Positions 1 to 6,277 of a DNA stretch of 12,128 nucleotides are shown in pieces. The position numbers and the translations under genes are program-made. The stretch spans positions 1 to 12,128 of the forward strand of contig JACMMG010000056.1 in NCBI GenBank assembly GCA_014379165.1, written 5' to 3'. Each line of letters starts with the position of its first letter. Within the stretch, counting starts at the first letter, position 1. The notes under the pieces are model-generated. The model did no database searches. It saw only the letters and a list, made by a program, of their open reading frames with translations, and was not told the origin of the DNA. The DNA is from Candidatus Parcubacteria bacterium (lineage in GTDB: Bacteria; Patescibacteriota; Minisyncoccia; Phycocordibacterales; SBAW01).

Positions 1-788
1 TAGCCTTCTTCTTTGTAATCGAGAATGTCTTTTGCTCCATCCCGTTTGCTCAATTTTTTAGTGCCTGCAGGCCCTAAAATAGGCGGTAGGGTTGCAAAAG
101 CAGGAGGTTCCTTTCCGAGGGCTTCATATACCGAAAGATAATTAGGCGTAGAAGCAATAAATTCATCTGCCCGAATTACATGGGTGACTCCCATTTCGAT
201 ATCGTCAACGATATGTGCAAAGTTGTACGTTGGATATCCGTCGCTTTTGATAAGAATGAAATCATCAAGGCCTTCCTCGCCGTACTCAAGGTCTCCTCGC
301 ACTAGATCATGCCATACATGCCGCTTAATTTCGGGCACCTTAAACCGTAGTGGAACGCTGCCGTTCCAAGGCAAAGTGTCTTTGCGATGTTCTCTATATA
401 AAAACGGTTTTTTTTGCTCTTGCGCTTCCTTCCTAAACGCCTCTACCTCTTCTTCGGTGAAGGGGTCCGCATACGCGTGGCCTTTTTGTATAAGCATGTC
501 TGCGTACGTCTTATACAGCTCCAGTCGCTTTGATTGTAAATACGGTGCATGAGGTCCTCCAATGTCCACTCCTTCATCCCACGTGAGACCAAGCCACTTT
601 AGCGACTGGATAATGTGCTCTATTGAGCCTTCCACTTCCCTTTTTTTATCTGTATCTTCAATACGCAAAATAAAGGTCCCTTTATTTTTGCGCGCAAAAA
701 ACCACGCATATAACGCTGTACGAATTCCTCCTACATGCATGAACCCTGTTGGAGAAGGGGCAAACCTGGTTACAACCTTTTCTGCCAC
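1..788 (-). CDS. gltX: Glutamyl-tRNA synthetase, N-terminal part (cut by the window edge)
   Basis: This is a class I aminoacyl-tRNA synthetase that charges tRNA with glutamate in the cytoplasm. The reading frame is open from a GTG at 788 to the left edge, giving 262 codons; the C-terminal anticodon-binding part lies outside. Visible motifs are RFAPSPTGFMHVGG at residues 8-21 (the HIGH motif, here HVGG), RIEDTD shortly after, and KLSKR at 245-249 (the KMSKS motif) followed by DGAKDILDY. GTG is the only plausible start: an in-frame TAG lies just upstream, near 841, with no ATG between, and the protein then begins MAEKVVTRFAPSPTG as the family does. No Shine-Dalgarno is present. A promoter-like -10 lies 7 nt before the GTG. 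Whether it also mischarges tRNA-Gln (non-discriminating type) cannot be told here. Confidence 0.95.
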   Translation of the reverse strand, partial: MAEKVVTRFAPSPTGFMHVGGIRTALYAWFFARKNKGTFILRIEDTDKKREVEGSIEHIIQSLKWLGLTWDEGVDIGGPHAPYLQSKRLELYKTYADMLIQKGHAYADPFTEEEVEAFRKEAQEQKKPFLYREHRKDTLPWNGSVPLRFKVPEIKRHVWHDLVRGDLEYGEEGLDDFILIKSDGYPTYNFAHIVDDIEMGVTHVIRADEFIASTPNYLSVYEALGKEPPAFATLPPILGPAGTKKLSKRDGAKDILDYKEEG

Positions 789-795
789 ATCTTTG

Positions 796-804
796 ACTAT
801 ACCA
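796..804 (-). promoter_or_regulatory. Extended -10 promoter element of gltX, leaderless spacing
   Basis: On the minus strand the sequence reads TGG TATAGT, an extended -10 (TGn plus 5 of 6 consensus bases). It ends 7 nt before the gltX GTG, so transcription would begin at about the start codon itself. The -35 region 17 bp upstream (TTTAAT) is weak. This is inferred from sequence only. Confidence 0.5.
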
Positions 805-840
805 GAGTCAGCGAAGTCATTAAATAACCTATCGTGTAAC

Positions 841-870
841 TATTCTCTAATTCTGCAGAATATCAGAATT
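841..870 (-). repeat. Copy 1 of a 30-bp imperfect direct repeat with a palindromic core
   Basis: Aligned without gaps to 1151-1180, 24 of 30 positions match. The core ATTCTGCAGAAT (850-861) is a perfect 12-bp palindrome, followed by a second short one, AGAATTCT (865-872). The copy spans the stop codon of the ArsR-like gene and lies about 25 bp upstream of the presumed gltX -35. It could be an operator for the regulator encoded beside it; that role is inferred. Confidence 0.6.
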
Positions 871-1225
871 CTTTCAAAAATCTGTAAAATATTTTGCCGT
901 AGGGCGAGAGCGAATGAAACACCATCGTACCCTGATATTTTTTCTCTATAAGCCCCGCAATCGTTAACTTACGGGTGTGTTCGGAAAGAGTCTTAACGTT
1001 CCCTTCAAGCGCTTGAACGATCTGATCCAGATTCATGCTGCCATGTTGTGCTAGCAGAAATAGAATCCTAATCCGATAATGATTAGAGAGGCCCTTGACG
1101 TGCCTTTCAAGTTGTTTCGGCGTCCGAGTTTCCCTTTGCGCTGCACTCTTTATTCTCGTTTTCTGCAGAATACGGGAATTAATAGGGCCAAAGATCGCTT
1201 CATGGGCGGCTTGTTTACTGCTCAT
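863..1225 (-). CDS. ArsR-type winged-helix transcriptional regulator
   Basis: A 120-residue protein whose C-terminal two thirds fit the ArsR winged-helix fold. Residues 43-62 (VKGLSNHYRIRILFLLAQHG) match the usual start helix of the family, about 65-90 form the helix-turn-helix with recognition segment NVKTLSEHTRKL, and about 91-108 form the wing (GLIEKKYQGTMVFHSLSP). The first 38 residues are a basic extension not expected in the family. There is no cysteine anywhere, so a cysteine-based metal sensor is excluded; the ligand is unknown. The ATG at 1225 has no Shine-Dalgarno, but a TTGACA promoter ends 8 nt upstream, which supports this start on a leaderless transcript. It lies between murG and gltX. 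A repeated palindrome occurs within codons 19-22 and just after its stop, suggesting self-regulation. Confidence 0.8.
   Translation of the reverse strand: MSSKQAAHEAIFGPINSRILQKTRIKSAAQRETRTPKQLERHVKGLSNHYRIRILFLLAQHGSMNLDQIVQALEGNVKTLSEHTRKLTIAGLIEKKYQGTMVFHSLSPYGKIFYRFLKEF
1151..1180 (-). repeat. Copy 2 of the 30-bp imperfect direct repeat, inside the regulator gene
   Basis: This copy matches 841-870 at 24 of 30 positions in the same orientation. Its core TTCTGCAGAA (1161-1170) is a perfect 10-bp palindrome falling in codons 19-22 of the ArsR-like gene. The pair brackets most of that gene. If bound by the protein it would act downstream of transcription start as a roadblock; the alternative is chance conservation of a palindrome. 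Confidence 0.6.
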
Positions 1226-1233
1226 GACCGTAT

Positions 1234-1262
1234 GTATTACGCGAGCTTCAACGAGCTGTCAA
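1234..1262 (-). promoter_or_regulatory. Promoter of the ArsR-type regulator
   Basis: On the minus strand there is a perfect -35 TTGACA (1257-1262), a 17-bp spacer and a weaker -10 TAATAC (1234-1239). The -10 ends 8 nt before the ATG at 1225, again predicting a leaderless transcript. A run of nine A residues on the minus strand lies about 40 bp upstream of the -35, near 1303-1311, and could act as an UP-like element. Confidence 0.6.
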
Positions 1263-1325
1263 GAATAGTCTGGAGTTCTATAAATCTAAACGAGATGATC
1301 AATTTTTTTTTAATCGGATGTATTT

Positions 1326-2453
1326 CTAAGACTCATGGGAAAGGGCTATGTCCATTACGGCATTGGCGATGAGCTTTGCGGAATCGACGCGAGCAAAGCC
1401 GCGAGCCGCTTCGCTCATAGCGCGCGATATTTCTGGCTTGGTTATAATCCGTTCGATTTCTGAAATAAGAACACCTGGTGTCAGATTGTTTTGCTCTATT
1501 ACAACGGCAGCGCCACTACGCGCATATGCGAAGGCGTTTGTCATTTGATCGTGCGATATGGACTCTGGTATTGGAATAATAATGGAAGGGAGGCCCCATG
1601 CTGCAATTTCAAATATCGTTGAACCTGCGCGCGAAATAACTACTTTTGCAGCGCCGGCACTCATGCGAAGCGCTAAGTCATTAAGATATGCATATGGTTT
1701 ATAGCGGTCAGGGTGGAGTGAACTACCCAAGGCGACTTTTGCTCGGCCGGAAACTTCAACAAAATTTGCTTCGCCAGTCTGGTGGATGATCTGATACTTC
1801 TCAACCAGTTGTGGAAGCGCTGCGAGGATACTGTCGTTGATTACTTGTGCACCTTGCGAGCCGCCGGTGATGTAGATGACCGGTACATCGTGCTCAAGTT
1901 TTAAGAACTCATACATCCCTTCGCGAGCCGGAAGGAGTATCGACTTGCGCACGGGGTTACCAGTATGAGCCACTTTTTCTTTTGGGAAAAACTGCGCGGA
2001 GTCGGGGTATGAAACTGCAATTTTTTTAGCGAACTTCCCTGCCCAGCGCGAGACTCTGCCTGGGACTGCGTCAGATTCGTGTATCACAACCGGGATACCG
2101 AAGATGCGTGCAGCCAGGAGTGTGGGAAAACTTCCGTAGCCTCCTTTGCCAAACACAACATCCGGATAAATGTAAAAGATACGTACCATGGCACGTAAAA
2201 CTCCCCAGGCAGTTTTAAATACGTCGATGAAATTAAGAATTGAGAAGTAGCGACGTGTCTTGCCGGCCGCCGTTGGAATAAACGTAATGTTATTGGCGAT
2301 AAGCGCTTCCCTGTCGTAGGGGGTAGGCGAAGCAAAATAGAGCTTTGGTTCAATGAATTTCTTTTCGCGCGTGAGCTCGTCTATGGCTTCAGCGACTGCG
2401 ATGATGGGGTAAAAATGACCTCCCGTAACCCCTCCGGTAAACAAAATCTTCAT
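1326..2453 (-). CDS. murG: UDP-GlcNAc:lipid I N-acetylglucosaminyltransferase MurG
   Basis: MurG transfers GlcNAc from UDP-GlcNAc to lipid I to make lipid II on the inner face of the cytoplasmic membrane. The 375-residue length is normal for this GT-B enzyme. The N-terminal glycine loop GGVTGGH is at 7-13, HESDAVPG at 125-132 (usually HEQNAVPG), the second glycine loop GGSQGA at 197-202, and the nucleotide-sugar signature RAGSTIFEI at 275-283, ending HDQMTNA at 301-307. The start ATG gives the canonical MKILFTGG N-terminus. It is separated from ftsW, its usual neighbour, by a plus-strand gene, and has its own promoter-like element 9 nt before the ATG. No Shine-Dalgarno is seen. The next gene, the ArsR-like regulator, begins about 100 bp downstream. 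Confidence 0.96.
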   Translation of the reverse strand: MKILFTGGVTGGHFYPIIAVAEAIDELTREKKFIEPKLYFASPTPYDREALIANNITFIPTAAGKTRRYFSILNFIDVFKTAWGVLRAMVRIFYIYPDVVFGKGGYGSFPTLLAARIFGIPVVIHESDAVPGRVSRWAGKFAKKIAVSYPDSAQFFPKEKVAHTGNPVRKSILLPAREGMYEFLKLEHDVPVIYITGGSQGAQVINDSILAALPQLVEKYQIIHQTGEANFVEVSGRAKVALGSSLHPDRYKPYAYLNDLALRMSAGAAKVVISRAGSTIFEIAAWGLPSIIIPIPESISHDQMTNAFAYARSGAAVVIEQNNLTPGVLISEIERIITKPEISRAMSEAARGFARVDSAKLIANAVMDIALSHES

Positions 2454-2462
2454 TACAGAAAA

Positions 2463-2471
2463 AGTGTAGCA
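2463..2471 (-). promoter_or_regulatory. Extended -10 element upstream of murG
   Basis: On the minus strand TGC TACACT forms an extended -10 ending 9 nt before the murG ATG at 2453. The -35 position (2486-2491, TCCTGA) is poor, as is usual where an extended -10 is present. The predicted leader is at most 1-3 nt. It is divergent from the plus-strand promoter at 2507-2536. Confidence 0.45.
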
Positions 2472-2506
2472 GAAATAAGGCTATTTCAGGAGTACTCTCT
2501 CCCCAC

Positions 2507-2536
2507 TTGACAACAGCGTACTAAATATGATACAAT
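2507..2536 (+). promoter_or_regulatory. Consensus promoter of the plus-strand membrane protein gene
   Basis: TTGACA (2507-2512), an 18-bp spacer, then TACAAT (2531-2536) preceded by TGA, i.e. an extended -10. Transcription would start near 2543, leaving a leader of about 30 nt that carries a ribosome binding site. This is among the best promoters in the window. Confidence 0.75.
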
Positions 2537-2563
2537 GTAAAGTAACCCAATAACGATTGAAAT

Positions 2564-2570
2564 GGAGGGG
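2564..2570 (+). promoter_or_regulatory. Strong ribosome binding site
   Basis: GGAGGGG lies just upstream of the ATG at 2574, with 5 nt between GGAGG and the start codon. It selects this ATG over the in-frame ATG four codons later. Minus-strand genes here lack such a motif. Confidence 0.8.
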
Positions 2571-2573
2571 TAG

Positions 2574-3086
2574 ATGAACATTCACATGAAAGCAATCACG
2601 GTCGTGGCAATTTCTGCTGCGGCTGGGGTGCTCACTTTCCTCGGCACCGAAGCGATGGAAATCGGAAGGATGATAAGCTACGGAGCTTTGAACTTCCACA
2701 ACATCGCCTGGGCGGCAGAAAATGCCGTTATCAACGCCCAGATCATTGGCGTGCTTTGTGCTCTTGGCGGAGCGATATGGCTCGGTCTCAGCATCAAGCC
2801 AAAATCCGACTCGAACGACGATGGACATGCCAAGAAGACGTTGAAGGCGCCCGACACGCCGCCGAAGATCGGTTCAGACGAACCGCTTTTCACCGGCAAG
2901 TCGCGGATAATGACTGTGCTTGCGATTATCACGATCGCCGTCATTATCGGCAAGGGATTCTCCGACTTCAGCTGGCTAACCTTCGCGATCCTGGCCTTCG
3001 GGGCGTTCATCTTGGTGCGGCACACCGCGTCGAAGAAGAGGGGCGAAGTTGTGCACGTCGACTTTCGCCCTGGCCGCAAACGCTAA
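2574..3086 (+). CDS. Small four-helix membrane protein of unknown function
   Basis: I do not recognise this 170-residue protein. It has four hydrophobic segments at about 7-24, 55-74, 111-127 and 131-149. A charged hydrophilic linker at about 75-108 (KPKSDSNDDGHAKKTLKAPD and on) separates two hairpins, and the tail is strongly basic (HTASKKRGEVVHVDFRPGRKR). Basic residues flanking helix 4 suggest a cytoplasmic C-terminus. The gene is a complete single transcription unit: consensus promoter, strong ribosome binding site and hairpin terminator. It interrupts the ftsW-murG order on the opposite strand. Its codons favour C and G endings (a 60-base stretch, 2821-2880, is 36/60 G+C), unlike the A/T-richer flanking genes, which suggests a separate origin. 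A link to the cell wall is possible from position but nothing in the protein shows it. Confidence 0.85.
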   Translation: MNIHMKAITVVAISAAAGVLTFLGTEAMEIGRMISYGALNFHNIAWAAENAVINAQIIGVLCALGGAIWLGLSIKPKSDSNDDGHAKKTLKAPDTPPKIGSDEPLFTGKSRIMTVLAIITIAVIIGKGFSDFSWLTFAILAFGAFILVRHTASKKRGEVVHVDFRPGRKR

Positions 3087-3106
3087 GCCGCTCGAACGAA
3101 AATTGG

Positions 3107-3148
3107 AAAAGCCGCTCATCGGCCCCACTTTTCTTCGGGCGGCTTTTT
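3107..3148. terminator. Rho-independent terminator, probably bidirectional
   Basis: Arms AAAAGCCGC (3107-3115) and GCGGCTTTT (3139-3147) form a 9-bp stem around a 23-nt loop that can pair further (GGCCC with GGGC). The run of T at 3144-3148 serves the plus-strand gene ending at 3086. The A-rich left arm gives a U-rich tail on the other strand for ftsW, whose stop is at 3210. Confidence 0.8.
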
Positions 3149-3209
3149 CATTTCCTGTTTTGCCTGATATTTATAGTTTCGCTACAGCGTAATTAAAAAT
3201 ATTTGACTT

Positions 3210-4313
3210 TTATTTGCTTGATGACTTCATGCGGCGCGAGACGCTCAAGATCACTCCTACTTCCGCAAGAGCAATCGCAAGTGCGGTGCCGCCGTGCGAT
3301 ACAAAAATTAAGGGCACCCCGACCAAGGGTACTAGCCCTAAGCTCGATGCAATATTAAAAAATGACTGCCCTACTATCAGTACCGTAAGCCCTACAACTA
3401 ACAATCCTCCAAAAGGGTCTGGCGCTCGAGAAGCTATACGCAGGGCGAGCAACCCAAATGCAATAAATGCTGCAACAAGTGCGACACTTCCAAAAAAGCC
3501 AAATTCCTCTCCTACTACCGCAAATATCGAATCACCCATAGGCTCGGGGAGATAGGAAAATTTTTGAATACTTTGGCCGAAGCCTTTGCCAAACACTTCG
3601 CCTGAGCCAATTGCGATAAGCGATTGTTGAATCTGCCAGCCGGCCCCGTGCGGGTCGTTGCTTTGATTAAGAAATGTTTCAATGCGATCTGCCACGTGGG
3701 TGTAGCTTAGTGCCATGATTCCAACAATTGCCGCGCCGGTAAGCGCCAAGATAAGCATATGAGAAAATTTGCCGCCTGCAGCAAACAAGACACCCACAGC
3801 GCCGGCAACGATCATCATGGCGCTTGCGGTGTCGGGTTGTAACAGTACTAAGAGTGTTGCACTTCCCGCAATGACGCCAAGCGGCAAGACGCCGCCCTTC
3901 CAGGTGTCTACGGTGCGCATGTGGGTCGAATAAAAAGCGGCAAGAAAGGCTACTGTCGCAAATTTTAAGATTTCTGCTGGCTGGAAAGAAAATAAACCAA
4001 AATCTACCCATCGTGAGGCGCCTTTAAGTGAAAGCCCAAGCGGGGTGAACGTAAGAAGAGTAAGACCGATTGCAAAAGCAAAAAAATAAGGCGTATACGG
4101 CTTTAAGAGTCGGTAATCGAATCTCGACACGATAAAACATGCTGCTCCCCCGCAGATAAACCCGATCAGGAGTTGGTTTGTTGCAACCGAAGCAAACGAG
4201 ACGCCGCCGCCGCGTGCCATAAGCCCAAGCGCCGCAGAAGTAAAAACCAGCAGCCCTGCGACCACAATGACGCAGGCAACCAGCAAAAACGGCATATCGA
4301 TGGATTTTTTCAT
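3210..4313 (-). CDS. ftsW: SEDS-family peptidoglycan glycosyltransferase FtsW
   Basis: FtsW polymerises lipid II into glycan strands at the division septum together with a class B penicillin-binding protein. The 367-residue polytopic protein carries the SEDS signatures: KGASRWVDFG at about 97-106, FQPAEILKF at 110-118, LQPDTASA at 158-165, GAGWQIQQSLIAIGSG at 223-238, and PEPMGDSIFAVVGEEFGFFGS at 256-276. Asp261 is the presumed catalytic Asp; the usual HTDFIF around it reads MGDSIF. The C-terminal VPLIFVSHGG replaces the common LPFVSYGG. I start at ATG 4313, which overlaps the mraY stop as ATGA; the frame also opens 17 codons earlier inside mraY, but MKKSIDMPFLLVACVIVV is a typical SEDS beginning. 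Proximity to mraY and murG favours FtsW over RodA. Confidence 0.92.
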   Translation of the reverse strand: MKKSIDMPFLLVACVIVVAGLLVFTSAALGLMARGGGVSFASVATNQLLIGFICGGAACFIVSRFDYRLLKPYTPYFFAFAIGLTLLTFTPLGLSLKGASRWVDFGLFSFQPAEILKFATVAFLAAFYSTHMRTVDTWKGGVLPLGVIAGSATLLVLLQPDTASAMMIVAGAVGVLFAAGGKFSHMLILALTGAAIVGIMALSYTHVADRIETFLNQSNDPHGAGWQIQQSLIAIGSGEVFGKGFGQSIQKFSYLPEPMGDSIFAVVGEEFGFFGSVALVAAFIAFGLLALRIASRAPDPFGGLLVVGLTVLIVGQSFFNIASSLGLVPLVGVPLIFVSHGGTALAIALAEVGVILSVSRRMKSSSK

Positions 4314-5365
4314 ACGAGGGCGATACTCATGCCGATAATGGCGCAAATAACCGCAACTACCCAATAGCGCATGACCACTTTATACGGTGGCCAGCCGAGT
4401 GCTTCAAAATGGTGATGGAGCGGTGCAATGTGCAAAATCTTGCGATGAAGCACTTTCTTTCCGAATATTTGCAGAAAAAGCGAAAGGACTGTCGCAACAA
4501 GCGGAAGCGCAATAATCGGAAGCGCTACAAGGCCTCTTCCTGCTCCGCGGGCGTCGGTAAGGAAAACTACAACGGTGAGTGCAAGCGTAAGGCCCATAGT
4601 TCCGGTTTCAGAAAGGTAAAAACGCGCAGGCGGAATGTTAAACCACAAGAATGCAAGGAGTGCGCCTACTACTGCTGCGCAAAAGCCCGCAATGTCGAAT
4701 TGAGCCTGAAAGAAAGCGATGCCAGCATATGCAGCAAAGATAGTTGCGTAAATACCGCCAGAAAGACCGTCGATGCCGTCAATAACGCTGCCAGCATATA
4801 GTGCTAAGGCCACGATGATAAACAAAGGGATAAAAAGTATTCCCAGTTCAAGCGGTACATTCAAATAAGGAAAAGATACGAATGAGACGTCGAGCTTTGT
4901 GTAAAACCACAATGCGCACAGAAATGCCACCATAATAACAACCAGGAGGCGCCAGCGCAGGCGCATGCCCCCATGGCCACGCACTTCATAAAGATCGTCC
5001 ATAAAGCCTACCAGAGCCCCTGCCGCAAGCGCTGCAAGCGGTAGCCACGTCTGCTCGCGGCTGATAAAGGCCAGATCGTAAAAGGAGTCAGGAAATAGAT
5101 AATCAAGCAAACTGAACACACCGGCGGTCAGAATAACACTTCCCCACACTAATATGCCGCCCGCTCGCGGTGTCCCAACTTCCCTTTTTTCATGCAGCAA
5201 ATTAAAAGTTGTTGCAGGTGTACCGTCGAGCGCTATCTTCCCCCCTTTCGGTTTCCAGAATTTATATTTGTAAAGAAAATAAGTTAAAAATGGAGTAAGT
5301 CCCACGCCAAAAAGAAACGCAAACAGCGCAGGCATGAATATTCGCATTGTATCTACGGTCGTCAT
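4310..5365 (-). CDS. mraY: Phospho-MurNAc-pentapeptide transferase MraY
   Basis: MraY transfers phospho-MurNAc-pentapeptide from UDP to undecaprenyl phosphate, giving lipid I in the cytoplasmic membrane. The 351-residue polytopic protein has LLHEKREVGTPRAGGI at 56-71, FMDD with Asp123-Asp124 at 121-124, DGIDGLSGG at 196-204 and the HHHFE histidine motif at 317-321. Two departures from the family are clear: PARFYLSETGT at 246-256 has Glu253 where FMGDTG carries the third catalytic Asp, and the residue before the DGxDGL motif usually occupied by Asn (NLTDGLDGL) is Ser. The gene begins 3 nt after the upstream D,D-carboxypeptidase stop and overlaps ftsW by 4 nt, so it is co-transcribed. ATG 5365 has no Shine-Dalgarno; Met7 is a possible alternative start. 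Confidence 0.93.
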   Translation of the reverse strand: MTTVDTMRIFMPALFAFLFGVGLTPFLTYFLYKYKFWKPKGGKIALDGTPATTFNLLHEKREVGTPRAGGILVWGSVILTAGVFSLLDYLFPDSFYDLAFISREQTWLPLAALAAGALVGFMDDLYEVRGHGGMRLRWRLLVVIMVAFLCALWFYTKLDVSFVSFPYLNVPLELGILFIPLFIIVALALYAGSVIDGIDGLSGGIYATIFAAYAGIAFFQAQFDIAGFCAAVVGALLAFLWFNIPPARFYLSETGTMGLTLALTVVVFLTDARGAGRGLVALPIIALPLVATVLSLFLQIFGKKVLHRKILHIAPLHHHFEALGWPPYKVVMRYWVVAVICAIIGMSIALV

Positions 5366-5368
5366 ACG

Positions 5369-6277
5369 TTAACGGATCGGAGGCGTGCGCACTGCATCAA
5401 TAAGCGTTCGCACGTCGCTGAAGCGCGCTTCTTTAGTGGAACCCAAAACAGCGATTACAACCGGCCGTCCTATCTCGATGTCAAATATTGCAACAAGATT
5501 GCCGCCGGCTAAGTCGGTATACCCAGTTTTTGCAGCAATTAATCCTGGAATATCTAAAATGGGCGTATCGGTTGAGGAAGCGTGAAGTATTGTTGCACCC
5601 GATTGGATAGTGACCGAAGACTGAGTTGTCGCTTCAAACAATGTCGGGTACTGCCCCAAAAACGTGCTGGCCAGGACTGCCATGTCATATGCGGAGCCAT
5701 ATGCGCCTGCGGTTTCAGGATCAACATCAAGCCCAGTTGGGTTAAGGAAGTAGGTTTGTGAAAGGCCGAGGCTCCCGGCCGTGCGATTCATTTCATCTAT
5801 TATATGAGGACTGGCTGCAGCTGCTGCGGCCGCCATTGCATCGTTAGCTGAGGCAACGAGCCCAAAGCGCAGGAGGTCCCGCAAACGCCACACATCCCCC
5901 GGCAAGAAGCCCCAATCTCCTTCTGGGCTTAGGTCATTTGCAGTAATAGAAACACTTTGCGTATCTTGTTGGAGTCCCAATACGGTTTGTGCAGTCATGA
6001 GCTTCGTAAGCGATGCAAGCGGCAAAGGTGTGTCGGCATTTTTTGCAAAAAGAACTTTTTTCTCAACCGGATCATATACGATTGCAGCTTTTGCAGTAAT
6101 AGAAGAAGGTGCAATGCCAAGACTTTCAGGAAATTGAACAATACCCAGAGGGGCTGCCTGATTCTTATAAAAAACAGTCAGGACCGCCAAAATAATTGCG
6201 ATCAGAAACGCGCCGCCCGCTATAGCAATAACGACGATCGTTGGAGAATCTTTCAGTGGGTTGGCAGGTAGTTTCAT
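5369..6277 (-). CDS. Membrane-anchored D-alanyl-D-alanine carboxypeptidase (peptidase S11)
   Basis: A serine D,D-carboxypeptidase of the PBP5/DacA type, expected to remove the terminal D-Ala of peptidoglycan stem peptides outside the membrane. All three active-site motifs are present in order: S89-L-T-K92, S143-A-N145 and K250-T-G252. Residues 13-37 form an N-terminal membrane anchor rather than a cleavable signal. The C-terminal amphipathic-anchor domain of E. coli PBP5 is absent, since the protein (302 residues) ends about 50 residues after KTG. An alanine run (148-155) directly follows the SAN motif. The ATG overlaps the scpB stop as ATGA, and mraY follows after 3 nt, so it belongs to the same operon. 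Family members also hydrolyse other D-Ala peptides or act as endopeptidases, so exact specificity is inferred. Confidence 0.92.
   Translation of the reverse strand: MKLPANPLKDSPTIVVIAIAGGAFLIAIILAVLTVFYKNQAAPLGIVQFPESLGIAPSSITAKAAIVYDPVEKKVLFAKNADTPLPLASLTKLMTAQTVLGLQQDTQSVSITANDLSPEGDWGFLPGDVWRLRDLLRFGLVASANDAMAAAAAAASPHIIDEMNRTAGSLGLSQTYFLNPTGLDVDPETAGAYGSAYDMAVLASTFLGQYPTLFEATTQSSVTIQSGATILHASSTDTPILDIPGLIAAKTGYTDLAGGNLVAIFDIEIGRPVVIAVLGSTKEARFSDVRTLIDAVRTPPIR

Noticed and set aside
184..951. Two plus-strand open frames opposite gltX
   Set aside because: They are antisense to clear gltX motifs (HVGG, KLSKR) and give low-complexity Ser-rich translations.
1301..1313. T-run on the plus strand as a terminator
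   Set aside because: No gene ends upstream on that strand and no stem precedes it. On the minus strand it is an A-tract upstream of the regulator promoter.
3087..3209. Small RNA or tRNA between the membrane protein gene and ftsW
   Set aside because: The only structure is the terminator hairpin; no tRNA cloverleaf or separate promoter is visible here or elsewhere in the window.
4314..4364. Longer start for ftsW
   Set aside because: The extra 17 residues are MraY codons read in another frame. ATG 4313 gives an ATGA overlap and a normal SEDS N-terminus.
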